64,000 bases of DNA from Neobacillus muris (GCF_943193175.1 NZ_CALPDF010000007.1:62001-126000); one strand, 5' to 3'. Positions 1 to 8,759 are shown, counted from the first letter of the stretch. Made by a program: numbers and translations. Notes: generated from the letters alone by a model not told the origin.

Positions 1-183
1 ATAGGCCGGCCGCTGCAATCCGCTGTTAAAAGCAATCATTCCTCTACCCATTTTCCCCTTGAATCACAAGGGGGACCCCTCAATTATTTGAGGACTCCTT
101 ACTCCCTTTTTTGATGCCTTGTGTCCTTGAAGGATCCCTTTAGGGACACGGCTCTCTTTTTTCCCCACACAGTAATGTAATAA

Positions 184-206
184 GGGCAAGCCCCTGCGGC
201 TTGCCC
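184..206 (-). terminator. Hairpin downstream of the BASS transporter gene
   Basis: Perfect 9-bp stem (GGGCAAGCC / GGCTTGCCC) with a 5-nt loop, just after the stop codon of the minus-strand transporter. The T-rich tail on the minus strand is weak (TTATTACATT), so termination is probable rather than certain. Nothing else between 1 and 183 looks coding; that stretch holds three more small inverted repeats. Confidence 0.5.
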
Positions 207-229
207 TCAACCCTCTCATTGCCATCCAG

Positions 230-1201
230 CTAGGCAGCAAAAAAATCATCTTGTCCAGATGATTTTTTGTGATGATACCATGCCAAGAAATGCCCGCTAA
301 GCGAGGCCAAAGTTTGTTGAAAGAGCATGCCAATCACCACCGGAACTGCTACGGAAGCAGGAAAATATGTAACGCCTATTACGGCTCCAGCACTAATATT
401 TCTCATGCCGGCTGAGAACGTGACGGTAACCAAGTTGTCCCAATCCTTGATCATAAAACGGCCAAATAGGAAGGAAAAAATGTAACCAGTCATGGCAATA
501 AAAAACACAACGGACATGATTCCCATAAGCTTTAAGTTAAAATCCTTTATATAAGGTGAAATAATGGCGCCGTTAAGCATGACCACGACTCCTACACCCA
601 TTTTCGAAAACGGGGCAAGCCGCGGTCCCCATTGCTGATGGATATTCCCTTTGGTCAGCTGATTAAGCAGCATGGCCAGAATAGAAGGGATGACGACCAT
701 TAATAAAAGACCCTTCATTAAATCCAGATAATCCATTTCAATGGTTTGGCCGACAAAAAAGGAAATGGAAAAAGGCACAATAACAGGTGATAGCAAGGTA
801 TCGATCAATATAATGGATAAAACCATCGGAATGTTCCCCTTATAAATAGAAACCCAAATGAAACTAGTAATGCCTGTTGGAATGACCATGACTAAAATCA
901 GACCTGTAATGGTATAAATATCTCCCGGGAACGCAACATGGCCGACTCCCCATGCCCAAATGGGCATAAAAACATGGAGGATGAGCATGGCCATAACAAT
1001 CGGAAACGGGTGGGCAGCCACATCTTTCAAGGAGCGGAAGTTAGAACCTAAACTGCCCGCGAAGGTCATAAAGGCAAAAATCCAGGGAATTAGATAGGTA
1101 AAATCTTCAAGATAAGCACTGAGGAATACCCCCGTTATCACACTGATTGGAGTTAGTATCGGCATGATTTTCTCAAGGAACTTATTTAATTTTTGCAGCA
1201 T
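230..1201 (-). CDS. Bile acid:sodium symporter (BASS) family transporter
   Basis: 323-aa integral membrane protein, almost wholly hydrophobic with about nine to ten predicted membrane segments. It has the BASS layout: a Gly/Pro-rich broken helix around residues 105-115 (VIPTGITSF) and a second one late in the protein (SAGMRNISAGAVIG), the two crossing helices that bind sodium in this fold. The family imports organic anions with sodium; bacterial members include pantoate (PanS) and other small-acid carriers, so the substrate cannot be named. The gene stands alone. A terminator-like stem with a T7 run lies inside its last codons, 9 nt before the stop, which is unusual. Confidence 0.85.
   Translation of the reverse strand: MLQKLNKFLEKIMPILTPISVITGVFLSAYLEDFTYLIPWIFAFMTFAGSLGSNFRSLKDVAAHPFPIVMAMLILHVFMPIWAWGVGHVAFPGDIYTITGLILVMVIPTGITSFIWVSIYKGNIPMVLSIILIDTLLSPVIVPFSISFFVGQTIEMDYLDLMKGLLLMVVIPSILAMLLNQLTKGNIHQQWGPRLAPFSKMGVGVVVMLNGAIISPYIKDFNLKLMGIMSVVFFIAMTGYIFSFLFGRFMIKDWDNLVTVTFSAGMRNISAGAVIGVTYFPASVAVPVVIGMLFQQTLASLSGHFLAWYHHKKSSGQDDFFAA
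239..267 (-). terminator. Terminator-like hairpin inside the 3' end of the CDS
   Basis: On the minus strand AAAAAATCATC pairs with GATGATTTTTT around a 7-nt loop and runs into a T tract while still in frame, with GCTGCCTAG following. It resembles an intrinsic terminator but lies upstream of the stop codon, so efficient use would give transcripts without a stop. Confidence 0.4.
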
Positions 1202-1391
1202 TCTTGAGGAACTCCTTACTGTTAGGAATGGATTTACCAGAAAAATTAAACTTCAATAAATAAAGGATATCATATATTCGATACCAAAATACACCTCAAG
1301 TCTTAGAAGGGATAAATCTCGAGTACATGGGGAAACAGTCGAGGATATTGTATCCTATACATAGAAGGCAGATTCAAGGGAGGAATTCTGA

Positions 1392-2249
1392 ATGAAGCGA
1401 ATTTTTATTTTGCTGTTAATGATTACAGGTCTATATATTATTTTTCACACGGCTGTCCGTTTTGACCTATGGAATGCGAAAGAAGGAAACGGGCAGGCTC
1501 CCATATCAAATGATACACAAATCATTCAGGTAAATGTGGGAAGTGCCCAAACGGAAATTATTCCGGAAGATCGGTCCAATCTAAGAGCCGTCTATAATGG
1601 GGATCAAAAGCTTAAGGTGCATGATTCAGGTGATTCGGTTGAGGTTTCTTTGAAAGGGAGCTGGTTTGATTGGTTCAACTGGGGTTCATCAAAGCGTAAA
1701 CTGATCATCTATATTCCAAAAGACTACGCTCGTGATATGGATATCCAATTAGGCTCGGGAAGCCTGCAATTCTCCGGCGCCAAACAAGCGCCCATGAAAT
1801 TGGATCATTTAATGGCCGACATTGGTTCAGGAAAAATGGCGTTATCGAATATTGAAGTCAGCCAGCTCAAACAGGACGTCTCTTCGGGAGAGGTCAGCCT
1901 AGATTCAGTAACAGCGCAATCCGGAAGCTTTGATGTCAGCTCGGGCAAACTCGATATCAAGCACTATCAAGGGGCCGTTACAGCGGATGTATCGTCAGGA
2001 TTATTTAATCTGCAATTGGATCAATTGATGGATTCTGTTACCATGGACGTGAGTTCCGGTTCAGTCCATTTGGATCTGCCTAAAAAGGCAGGCTTTACTC
2101 TCCAAGGCGATGTTAGCAGCGGGAATATTTCCTGTGACTTTCCGTTAACTGAAAAAGAGTCATCTGACAAACACCTCTCAGGGAAATATGGTTCAGGGAC
2201 ACATAAAATCACATTGGATGTATCCAGCGGGAATATCGATATTTATTAA
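1392..2249 (+). CDS. DUF4097 beta-strand repeat protein, LiaG-like
   Basis: 285 aa. One N-terminal membrane anchor (residues 3-20) is followed by an extracellular region made of repeated beta strands with the recurring motif DVSSG (about six copies, residues 155-280), typical of the DUF4097/LiaG beta-solenoid. LiaG in B. subtilis is a membrane-anchored member of the cell-envelope stress locus; here no liaRS-type genes are adjacent, so the role is unknown. RBS GGGAGGA lies 6 nt before ATG. It is monocistronic and closed by a strong terminator. The Trp-rich WFDWFNWG stretch near residue 91 precedes the repeats. Confidence 0.75.
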   Translation: MKRIFILLLMITGLYIIFHTAVRFDLWNAKEGNGQAPISNDTQIIQVNVGSAQTEIIPEDRSNLRAVYNGDQKLKVHDSGDSVEVSLKGSWFDWFNWGSSKRKLIIYIPKDYARDMDIQLGSGSLQFSGAKQAPMKLDHLMADIGSGKMALSNIEVSQLKQDVSSGEVSLDSVTAQSGSFDVSSGKLDIKHYQGAVTADVSSGLFNLQLDQLMDSVTMDVSSGSVHLDLPKKAGFTLQGDVSSGNISCDFPLTEKESSDKHLSGKYGSGTHKITLDVSSGNIDIY

Positions 2250-2256
2250 GATCAGA

Positions 2257-2286
2257 AAACCAGGGACAGCATTCCTGGTTTTTTTG
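2257..2286 (+). terminator. Intrinsic terminator after the LiaG-like gene
   Basis: AACCAGG stem, 9-nt loop, CCTGGTT followed by a T tract. Confidence 0.85.
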
Positions 2287-2351
2287 TAACCAAATTTCCC
2301 CAGCGGGCATACCGTATAGTGCCTTGCGCTCTATAGGGAAGGAGAATCACC

Positions 2352-2741
2352 ATGTACTACAGCACTTCTAATTATCCGGCCATGCCCCAAGTTCAGCCCT
2401 ATTGTCTTCCAGTATGGGGGCCGCCTCTATACCGTACGTATCCCCCCGTGGATATATCCATATTTCAAGGTTCCATCCATTCATTTCATCGATTGATGGA
2501 ACAAGGAAGCATTTTGCTCACGCATTTAGCGGATCCTTCATTTTCCCGCAGAATCATGGCCGCTGCCCAGCAAGGGAAGCAGGCAGAAGTGGACACCCTC
2601 ATGAAGTCAATTGGCTTAAAAGTGCCCATCTCAACTAGATATACCCCAAGCGGTGTTGAATTTACTCTCTCTGCCCAAACCGCGGCTGCCAGTCCGAATG
2701 ACTGCTGCAGCCTGTCAATATCGTTAAAATGGGGACGCTGA
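2352..2741 (+). CDS. YuzC-like putative inner spore coat protein
   Basis: 129-aa soluble protein. The N-terminus is rich in Tyr and Pro (residues 1-35), as in many spore-coat proteins; a helical middle region (FHRLMEQGSILLTHLADPSF) and a C-terminal strand region ending in CCSLSISLKW follow. This layout resembles B. subtilis YuzC, reported as a spore coat protein, from memory of that family only. RBS AAGGAG lies 9 nt upstream of the ATG. Single gene between two terminators. If correct, expression should be sporulation specific; I see no convincing sigma-K or sigma-G promoter. Confidence 0.5.
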   Translation: MYYSTSNYPAMPQVQPYCLPVWGPPLYRTYPPVDISIFQGSIHSFHRLMEQGSILLTHLADPSFSRRIMAAAQQGKQAEVDTLMKSIGLKVPISTRYTPSGVEFTLSAQTAAASPNDCCSLSISLKWGR

Positions 2742-2757
2742 AAGCACTTCCTCTTGG

Positions 2758-2797
2758 ATACCTGCTGTGTTTTTTTAGCAGGTATTTTTATTTTTTA
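2758..2797 (+). terminator. Intrinsic terminator
   Basis: ATACCTGCT / AGCAGGTAT stem followed by TTTTATTTTTT. Confidence 0.85.
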
Positions 2798-2882
2798 CAT
2801 ACGCATCTTTTCTATTTCTCAAAATAAAAAAAAGGAGTAAAATGTAGTTTATTAACTTAATAGAAAAGAGGAGCCGCCCAGC

Positions 2883-4238
2883 TTGGAAGAACAGAAAAAC
2901 ACCTATCAGGAACAATCCCTTTTCAGTATTTCATGGCCGCTTTTTATTGAACTTGCCCTCCACATGGGAGTAGGCATCATTGCCACCTTTATGCTTGGAC
3001 ATTACTCAGATGCAGCCGCTGCAGGTGTTGGCGTGGCAAACCAGCTTTTGAACTTATTTATTTTGGTCTTTAACGTCACTTCCATTGGTGCCACCGTTTT
3101 AGTCAGTCAGCATCTGGGGGCAGGACAGTTTAAAAAGGCCAGAGATCTATCCCGCTCGGTTTTCGGTTTGAATTTTTGGTTTGGGATTATCGTCGCAATC
3201 ATTCTGTTTGTATTCGGTGAACAGCTATTGCAGTTGTTTTCCATTGAAGGCAAAGTACTGGACTACGGGCTTATTTTTGTGAAAATTTGCGGGTTGTCTT
3301 TATTTTTCGAATCCCTGTCACTTGCTTTAAGCTCTGTCCTCCGGAGCTATGGGTATACGAAGGAATCGATGTTCGTTACATTGGCTATGGATCTCATTAG
3401 TGTCACTGGGAATGTCATTGCATTATCCGGTATCTTCGGCCTGCCCGTTACAGGAGTTGCAGGCGTTTCATGGAGCATTATGGCAGCGCGTGCTTTTGCA
3501 GTTATCGCCCTGCTCTACTATGTCCATAATCGGCTGGCCTTAAGCCTGACCTTAAAGGATATTTGGAAGGCTAAAAAAGCGGATATCAAAGGCTTGATGG
3601 AGATTGGCATTCCTTCTGCTGGAGAGAATTTATCCTATCAATTGTCCCAATTAATCATTACGAGTTTTGTCGTTTCTCTCGGCACTGCCTCCCTTGCCGC
3701 CCGTGTGTATGTATTGAATATTAATATGCTATGTTTTTTAATCACACTCGCTATTGCCCAAGGAACACAACTGCTGATTGCGCGGTATATCGGCGCTAAA
3801 CAATTTGACCGTGCCTTTCGGCGGGGCTTACGAACATTGAAGATTGCCTTAGCTGCTTCGATGATCGCATCATTGATTATTGCCCTGGTTGGTTCCCCGC
3901 TCCTAGAAACATTTACGAGCGACCCAAGCATCATCGCAGTCGGTCTGCCGGTTTTATGGGCTATCATTTTTGTTGAGCCTGGAAGAGCCACTAATATTGT
4001 GCTGATGGGTTCGTTAAAATCGGCCGGGGATGTCCGCTTCCCTGTTATAATCGGCATCATTTCCATGTGGGGAGTAGCCGTTTCCTTGAGTTACTTGCTG
4101 GGCGTTCATTTAGGGCTTGGCCTTTTAGGAGTTTGGCTTGCGCAAGGAGCGGATGAGTGGCTAAGGGGCTGCTTTGCCTTACGTCGCTGGCTCATGAAGC
4201 CTTGGGAACGGCGGAGCAAGATTCAAGTTCCTGTCTGA
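2883..4238 (+). CDS. MATE family multidrug/sodium antiporter
   Basis: 451 aa with twelve predicted membrane segments in two homologous halves (about residues 10-215 and 230-435). Family hallmarks are visible: MLGHYSDAAAAGVGVANQ near the first helices and GIPSAGENLSYQ at the start of the second half. MATE proteins expel drugs or metabolites using sodium or proton gradients. The start is TTG, chosen because AAGAGGAG lies about 10 nt upstream and the N-terminal residues fit the family. Substrate cannot be inferred. Monocistronic, bounded by terminators on both sides. Confidence 0.85.
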   Translation: MEEQKNTYQEQSLFSISWPLFIELALHMGVGIIATFMLGHYSDAAAAGVGVANQLLNLFILVFNVTSIGATVLVSQHLGAGQFKKARDLSRSVFGLNFWFGIIVAIILFVFGEQLLQLFSIEGKVLDYGLIFVKICGLSLFFESLSLALSSVLRSYGYTKESMFVTLAMDLISVTGNVIALSGIFGLPVTGVAGVSWSIMAARAFAVIALLYYVHNRLALSLTLKDIWKAKKADIKGLMEIGIPSAGENLSYQLSQLIITSFVVSLGTASLAARVYVLNINMLCFLITLAIAQGTQLLIARYIGAKQFDRAFRRGLRTLKIALAASMIASLIIALVGSPLLETFTSDPSIIAVGLPVLWAIIFVEPGRATNIVLMGSLKSAGDVRFPVIIGIISMWGVAVSLSYLLGVHLGLGLLGVWLAQGADEWLRGCFALRRWLMKPWERRSKIQVPV

Positions 4239-4244
4239 CACCAG

Positions 4245-4275
4245 AAACGGTATCCATTTAGGATGCCGTTTTTTA
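4245..4275 (+). terminator. Intrinsic terminator after the MATE gene
   Basis: AAACGGTATCC / GGATGCCGTTT stem with T run. Confidence 0.85.
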
Positions 4276-4283
4276 TGTAATCA

Positions 4284-4310
4284 GGCTGACTCAAGGAAGA
4301 GTCAGCCTTT
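4284..4310 (-). terminator. Hairpin between convergent genes
   Basis: Perfect GGCTGACTC / GAGTCAGCC stem with a 6-nt loop, placed directly downstream of the small minus-strand gene. T-richness is modest on either side. Confidence 0.5.
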
Positions 4311-4321
4311 TGCTGTGAAGC

Positions 4322-4465
4322 TTAACGATTAGGATGGGTTTTTCCACCCGCATTATCGTTCGGTGAATCACCTGTCCCATTTTTGCTTTTGCTATTTGGA
4401 GTTCCCATGATTTGATTATCCTTTGTCACTTTGGCTCCCCTTGAAAAATTATCTTTTGTTTTCAT
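4322..4465 (-). CDS. 47-aa hydrophilic peptide, possibly spore-associated
   Basis: Small reading frame starting MKTKDNFSRGAKVTKDN and ending GGKTHPNR. It is rich in Lys, Asn, Gly and Ser, has no hydrophobic segment, and is preceded by a well-spaced AGGAGC ribosome binding site. Length and composition recall minor small acid-soluble spore proteins (SspN/SspP type), but I recognise no defined family motif, so the spore link is only a guess. It lies between MATE and gndA, in the same direction as gndA, after the gndA terminator, so it needs its own promoter; the 50 bp upstream are very AT-rich. Confidence 0.5.
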   Translation of the reverse strand: MKTKDNFSRGAKVTKDNQIMGTPNSKSKNGTGDSPNDNAGGKTHPNR

Positions 4466-4530
4466 TTTTTAAGCTCCTAATAAAAATATTTTTGCTTTTA
4501 TATTATTTGTTATTATTTAATAAACATGCC

Positions 4531-4572
4531 AAAAAAAAAAGTGTACTCAACATTCATCGTGCTGAGTACACT
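4531..4572 (-). terminator. Intrinsic terminator of gndA
   Basis: On the minus strand, stem AAGTGTACTCA / TGAGTACACTT followed by a run of ten T. Confidence 0.9.
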
Positions 4573-4585
4573 TCCCATTCATCCT

Positions 4586-5998
4586 TTATTCCATCCAGTT
4601 TGTATGGAAGATGCCTTCTTTGTCCACCCGTTGGTACGTATGGGCGCCAAAATAATCACGCTGAGCTTGCAGCAAATTAGCCGGCAGCGTTTCAGTGCGG
4701 TAGCTGTCATAGTAGGAGATGGCGCTGGCAAAAGCCGGAACTGGAATGCCGCGCTCAACCGCAACAGAGACTACCTTCCGTAATGCGGACTGATAAGATT
4801 CCACAATTTCCTTAAAGTAAGGATCCAGCAAAAGATTGGCTAATTGGGCATCACGGTCATACGCATCTTTAATCTTTTGTAGGAATTGAGCACGAATGAT
4901 GCAGCCGCCCCGGAAAATCATCGCAATATCACCGTAACGAAGATTCCAGTCATATTCTTCAGATGCCGCACGCATTTGGGCAAATCCCTGGGCATAGGAA
5001 CAAATCTTGCTCATATACAAAGCCTTACGGACGGCTTCGATCAATTCTTTTTTGTCACCGTCAAACGCTGCTGTCTGCGGACCTGTCAGTAACTTGCTGG
5101 CACGTACGCGCTCTTCCTTCATCGCTGAGATAAACCGGGCATAAACAGATTCTGTGATCAGCGGCAGCGGCACGCCTAAATCCAATGAATTCTGGCTTGT
5201 CCATTTGCCGGTTCCTTTTTGGCCGGCTGTATCTAAGATTAGGTCCACTAATGGTTTGCCCGTTTCCTCATCGATTTTTGTAAAGATATCCGCAGTGATT
5301 TCAATCAAATAGCTGTCAAGTTCACCCTTATTCCACTCTGCAAACACGCTGTGAAGCTCTTCAGCATTAAGTCCTAAAACATTTTTTAAGATGAAATAGG
5401 CTTCGCAAATTAATTGCATATCGCCATATTCAATGCCATTGTGAACCATTTTGACATAGTGTCCGGCACCATTTGGGCCAATATAAGTACAGCATGGATC
5501 GCCGTTTACTTTGGCAGAAATCGCTTCTAAAATCGGCTGGACCAGATCATAAGCTTCTTTTTGGCCGCCAGGCATAATCGCAGGGCCCTTTAAGGCTCCT
5601 TCTTCGCCGCCTGATACTCCGGTTCCGATGAAATGGAAGCCCGCATTCGCTAATTCTTTGTTGCGTCGAATCGTATCCTGGAAGAAGGTATTTCCTCCGT
5701 CAATCAGAATATCGCCTTCTTCAAGGTATGGCTTTAGCTGTTCGATGGTGGCATCGGTTGCTGCTCCTGCTTTGACCATGATCAAGATTTTTCTTGGCTT
5801 TTCTAAGGAATTGGCAAATTCCTCGATCGTTTTGGCTCCGACAAAATTTTTGCCCTTTGCTTCGTTATTCAAGAAATCTTCGGTTTTATCATAAGAACGG
5901 TTGAATACTGCCACTGAATATCCGCGGCTTTCAATATTTAAGGCAAGGTTTTTCCCCATGACGGCCAAACCGACAACGCCAATTTGTTGCTTCGACAT
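4586..5998 (-). CDS. gndA: 6-phosphogluconate dehydrogenase, decarboxylating
   Basis: 470 aa. Oxidises 6-phosphogluconate to ribulose 5-phosphate and CO2 in the oxidative pentose phosphate pathway, making NADPH. Seen: N-terminal nucleotide-binding fold with GLAVMGKN (residues 9-16); substrate/catalytic region SGGEEGA and [16 protein letters not shown] (around residues 128 and 180-196); C-terminal [10 protein letters not shown]. The N-terminus [17 protein letters not shown] closely matches B. subtilis GndA from memory. A longer in-frame start exists 60 nt upstream, but GAGGG 6 nt before this ATG and the family N-terminus favour this one. Single gene with a strong terminator. Confidence 0.95.
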   Translation of the reverse strand: MSKQQIGVVGLAVMGKNLALNIESRGYSVAVFNRSYDKTEDFLNNEAKGKNFVGAKTIEEFANSLEKPRKILIMVKAGAATDATIEQLKPYLEEGDILIDGGNTFFQDTIRRNKELANAGFHFIGTGVSGGEEGALKGPAIMPGGQKEAYDLVQPILEAISAKVNGDPCCTYIGPNGAGHYVKMVHNGIEYGDMQLICEAYFILKNVLGLNAEELHSVFAEWNKGELDSYLIEITADIFTKIDEETGKPLVDLILDTAGQKGTGKWTSQNSLDLGVPLPLITESVYARFISAMKEERVRASKLLTGPQTAAFDGDKKELIEAVRKALYMSKICSYAQGFAQMRAASEEYDWNLRYGDIAMIFRGGCIIRAQFLQKIKDAYDRDAQLANLLLDPYFKEIVESYQSALRKVVSVAVERGIPVPAFASAISYYDSYRTETLPANLLQAQRDYFGAHTYQRVDKEGIFHTNWME

Positions 5999-6201
5999 AT
6001 GTATCCCTCTTTCCTGCTTTATCCTAATTAGATAACCATATTCTTTGCTAGATGACAATAGATGTGCCTTATAAATTCAAAAAATTTTTATAGGGCGGTT
6101 AAATATACCGTTAGTTTGTCCCATTCCTGCTCATCCTACTATTAATATGGAAAAAATGATTTCACTTTGACGTTTCGGCTGATTTTTTCAAAATAATGTC
6201 A

Positions 6202-6230
6202 TTGACCCGCCGCTTTATTTATACTATTAT
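6202..6230 (+). promoter_or_regulatory. Sigma-A promoter of the preQ1 riboswitch/queT transcript
   Basis: TTGACC, 17-bp spacer, TATTAT, placed about 25 nt before the aptamer. Confidence 0.65.
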
Positions 6231-6254
6231 ACTAGATTGCAGGTGTTTTCTTTA

Positions 6255-6294
6255 AGAGTGGTTCGAGAACCTCCCACTATAAAAAACTAAGGAG
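6255..6294 (+). promoter_or_regulatory. preQ1-I riboswitch
   Basis: The segment carries the class I pattern: P1 stem AGTGG/CCACT enclosing a small loop, then the A-rich tail ATAAAAAACTAAGGAG that folds back as a pseudoknot. The AAGGAG Shine-Dalgarno of queT is the 3' end of the aptamer, so preQ1 binding should hide it: translational control. Confidence 0.9.
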
Positions 6295-6304
6295 AAGTGA
6301 AAAT

Positions 6305-6841
6305 ATGGAGAAAAATAACACATTGGGTGCACCTTATGCATCCAGTAAAACACACAGCAGGGTCCAGGAAATTGTTGTAAATGGAATTATAGCGGCATTG
6401 TATATTGCGGTATCTGCCCTTATACAGCCATTTGGGTTTACCCAGGTGCAGTTCCGGGTATCAGAGATGTTCAATCATCTGATTGTGTTCAATAAAAAAT
6501 ATCTTTATGGAATTATTTTGGGTGTCTTTTTGACCAATTTATTCTTTTCGCCAATGAAGGCCTATGACCTGATTTTCGGTGTCGGCCAATCGCTCATTGC
6601 ATTATTGATTACCATTTTGTGTGCACGCTTTATTAAAGGCATGTGGGCTCGGATGATTGTGAATACGATTGTCTTTACCTTTACCATGTTCTTGATTGCT
6701 CTTGAACTTCACCTAGCTTTTGATTTGCCATTTTTATTTACCTGGCTGACAACGGCAGCTGGTGAATTGGTGGTCATGGCTGTTGGGATGCCCGTCATGT
6801 ATGCAATCAATAAACGTGTGCACTTCGATAAACTCGTATAA
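6305..6841 (+). CDS. queT: Queuosine precursor ECF transporter S component QueT
   Basis: 178-aa membrane protein with about five to six membrane segments. It has the QueT signature: amphipathic VQEIVVNGIIAALYIAVSAL near residues 20-40, then PFGFTQVQFRVSEMFNHL and GIILGVFLTNLFFSP. QueT is the substrate-binding subunit of an energy-coupling-factor importer for queuosine precursors such as preQ1. No ECF energising subunits are adjacent; it presumably uses a shared module. The 19.6-22.1 kb ECF genes have their own S subunit but might be shared. The upstream preQ1 riboswitch strongly supports the assignment. Confidence 0.92.
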   Translation: MEKNNTLGAPYASSKTHSRVQEIVVNGIIAALYIAVSALIQPFGFTQVQFRVSEMFNHLIVFNKKYLYGIILGVFLTNLFFSPMKAYDLIFGVGQSLIALLITILCARFIKGMWARMIVNTIVFTFTMFLIALELHLAFDLPFLFTWLTTAAGELVVMAVGMPVMYAINKRVHFDKLV

Positions 6842-6854
6842 GACCTGTCACAAA

Positions 6855-6889
6855 AAGGGGCTGGCTTTCATAAAGTCAGTCTCTTTTTT
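6855..6889 (+). terminator. Intrinsic terminator of queT
   Basis: Stem GGGGCTGGCTTT / AAAGTCAGTCTC (with G-T pairs) plus TTTTTT. Confidence 0.85.
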
Positions 6890-6955
6890 ATGGAAATTTT
6901 TCCATTTTGCCAATAGAATAAAAGAGTAATGAAATGTGGGAAGGGTGAAATCCAA

Positions 6956-7483
6956 TTGATCAAACGTCCAGAAGAAAAAGAATATCCACTGTACTATGTA
7001 CCCTATGTCGAATTGGTGCCGGAGGGTGACCTGCTGCAAATTTTAAAGGAAAATCTCTTGCAGGTAACGGAACTGTTTGGCTGCCTTTCAGAAAAAGATG
7101 CTGATTTTCGGTACGCTCCAAATAAGTGGAGTATCAAAGAGGTGCTGGGGCATATGGCGGATACGGAAAGAATTATGGGATACCGGCTTCTTCGCATCGG
7201 CCGCGGCGACCAGACCCCATTGGCTGGTTTTGAAGAGAACGATTTTGTTTCCGGATCACAAGTGAGTCAATTGCCCATTGAGAAAATTCTTGAGGATTTT
7301 ACAGCCGTAAGAAACGCCACCATGACATTGGTTCAAACTATGCCTGAAACTGCCTGGGCCAACAAAGGGGTTGCCAATAACCTGGAGGTTACAGCCCAAG
7401 CCATCGCCTATATTATCGCCGGCCATGAAATGCACCATCGAAATATCGTTACCGATCGGTATTTATCAATATTGCAAAAGTAA
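6956..7483 (+). CDS. DinB-like four-helix metal-binding protein
   Basis: 175 aa from a TTG start. DinB/YfiT-type fold: a helix with KWSIKEVLGHMADTERIM (first metal-type His about residue 60) and a late GHEMHHRNIV motif giving the other His ligands. Many family members are metal-dependent thiol transferases or have unknown function. An upstream in-frame ATG at 6929 has no good RBS; AAGGGTGA sits 8-9 nt before the TTG, and MIKRPEEKEYPLYY fits homologous N-termini. The gene is followed 57 bp later by the 0.6-kb repeat element. Confidence 0.8.
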   Translation: MIKRPEEKEYPLYYVPYVELVPEGDLLQILKENLLQVTELFGCLSEKDADFRYAPNKWSIKEVLGHMADTERIMGYRLLRIGRGDQTPLAGFEENDFVSGSQVSQLPIEKILEDFTAVRNATMTLVQTMPETAWANKGVANNLEVTAQAIAYIIAGHEMHHRNIVTDRYLSILQK

Positions 7484-7540
7484 TGGTATATTTTTCATTT
7501 CCGCACGGCACTCCAAAGACTTATTGACGGAAGAAAAAAC

Positions 7541-8137
7541 AAAACAGCTCAAATCGAGGAGGAAAGGATTCCGTTAAATGGTGCACGGAGGCAGATTGAC
7601 AAAGGAAATGGCATGCGAATGAATGCATGCCATTTTGTTATGTATCAATGGTTTTGAAGGTGTTTAAAGAAAAATTGTCACGATTATAAATAAGTAAAAT
7701 AACAAGTGTCGATACTTATTGTGCAACGATAATTTGGTGTCAAATTAGGTGCCATTTCTATTTCCCAAAATAGGTGCCAATTAAGGAATATTCATTCAAA
7801 AATTGTCGGCGGGAAAACACTTCTGAAATAATGCAAAAGCGTCCTCCGTCATCATCGCTATTAAAGACAAATCCTCCTTTGAAATCGGCAAAACTGTCAT
7901 CAAACACAGCTATTGAGGACAAAGCTCGCCTGGAACTCGGTAAAATTGTCCGCATTCACCTATCCCAAACCAAGCAAATTTTGAGAAAAAATTGCTTAGA
8001 TAAAAAGAGTGCATTTTCTATTTAAAAAGGCACTCTTTTCTATGATTATTTGCTGCCAACTGCTCTGGCGTTTACTTACCAAAACGAGGTTATGCACCTC
8101 TAAAGTGAACCCCTTAATCGAGGATTAGAGCTGTTTT
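7541..8137. mobile_element. ~600-bp non-coding TIR element, copy A
   Basis: A block closely matching 51010-51619 in the same orientation, by eye roughly 80-90% identical across its middle. Ends are imperfect inverted repeats: AAAACAGCTCAAATC at the left, AAAACAGCTCTAATC as the reverse complement of the right end, with a looser inner match around GGTGCA. Inside are a GGCATGC/GCATGCC stem (near 7607-7630), paired AGGTGCCA motifs, degenerate direct repeats of the form GACAAA...GGAA.TCGG.AAAA.TGTC, and a terminator-like AAGAGTGC/GCACTCTTTT stem near the right end. No conserved ORF. MITE-like; mobilising enzyme unknown. Confidence 0.7.
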
Positions 8138-8141
8138 TGTT

Positions 8142-8759
8142 TTATCCCATTTTTGCCTGTGACACAGAGGGCCGATATTTTCTCATTGGACCATATTCTA
8201 AAACCTCTTGAAGATAAAGATTTCCATTTGGGCTTGTTTTCTTTAGCAATTCCATGAGATATGTAATATCGTCCATGGCCCTATGTGTTTGATAGCTCGT
8301 AATTTGGTGGGCTTGGAGCAGTGTAAGCAGCTTTCCATTTGGAAAGCCATATTGCTTCCAAGGCACATTTCTCATCGTGCAGTACCAATTTAATTCATTA
8401 ACTTCCGGATACATCTGAAGTAAAAAGCTCCGGTCAAACGAAGCATTATGGGCAAACACAGCATCCGTCTGGTGGAAATAAGCCTTTATTTTTTCATCGA
8501 TAAAGCTTTTCCCTTTTACGGCGTCAAACGGAATCCCATGGACATGAAAGGCTCTCTCATAGTTTCTCCGTGCCGTGCTCTTCATCGGCTCTCTTAAGAA
8601 TGCCTCTTCTTTGAGCACGTCGATAATTTCACCCGTATCAGGCCAATAAGAAAATAGTTTTACTGCCAATTCGATTACTTCGTCTGTCGCGGGACCTAAA
8701 CCGGTTGTCTCCACGTCTAATACCAATCCGATTCTTTCCTTATTCAGCACAATAATCAT
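8142..8759 (-). CDS. DEDDh 3'-5' exonuclease domain protein
   Basis: 205 aa. RNase T/DnaQ-like fold with ExoI motif LVLDVETTGLGP (Asp and Glu metal ligands, residues 12-23), ExoII motif HNASFDRSFL (about 104-113), and ExoIII motif THRAMDD (about 159-165). Such stand-alone domains degrade DNA or RNA from 3' ends in repair or RNA turnover; the substrate here is unknown. The start is uncertain: ATG at 8759 is close to AAAGG, and GTG three codons later is better spaced. Convergent with the DinB gene across repeat copy A. Confidence 0.8.
   Translation of the reverse strand: MIIVLNKERIGLVLDVETTGLGPATDEVIELAVKLFSYWPDTGEIIDVLKEEAFLREPMKSTARRNYERAFHVHGIPFDAVKGKSFIDEKIKAYFHQTDAVFAHNASFDRSFLLQMYPEVNELNWYCTMRNVPWKQYGFPNGKLLTLLQAHQITSYQTHRAMDDITYLMELLKKTSPNGNLYLQEVLEYGPMRKYRPSVSQAKMG

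Noticed and set aside
4322-4465. Naming the 47-aa gene as a specific Ssp spore protein
   Set aside because: Composition fits minor spore proteins, but no family motif could be matched.
6305-6841. queT as partner of the 19.6 kb ECF module
   Set aside because: It is 13 kb away and that module has its own S subunit; shared use cannot be shown from sequence.
7774-8025. 83-codon open frame inside element copy A
   Set aside because: The frame is not preserved in copy B, has no RBS, and its repeats follow the DNA-level GACAAA pattern.
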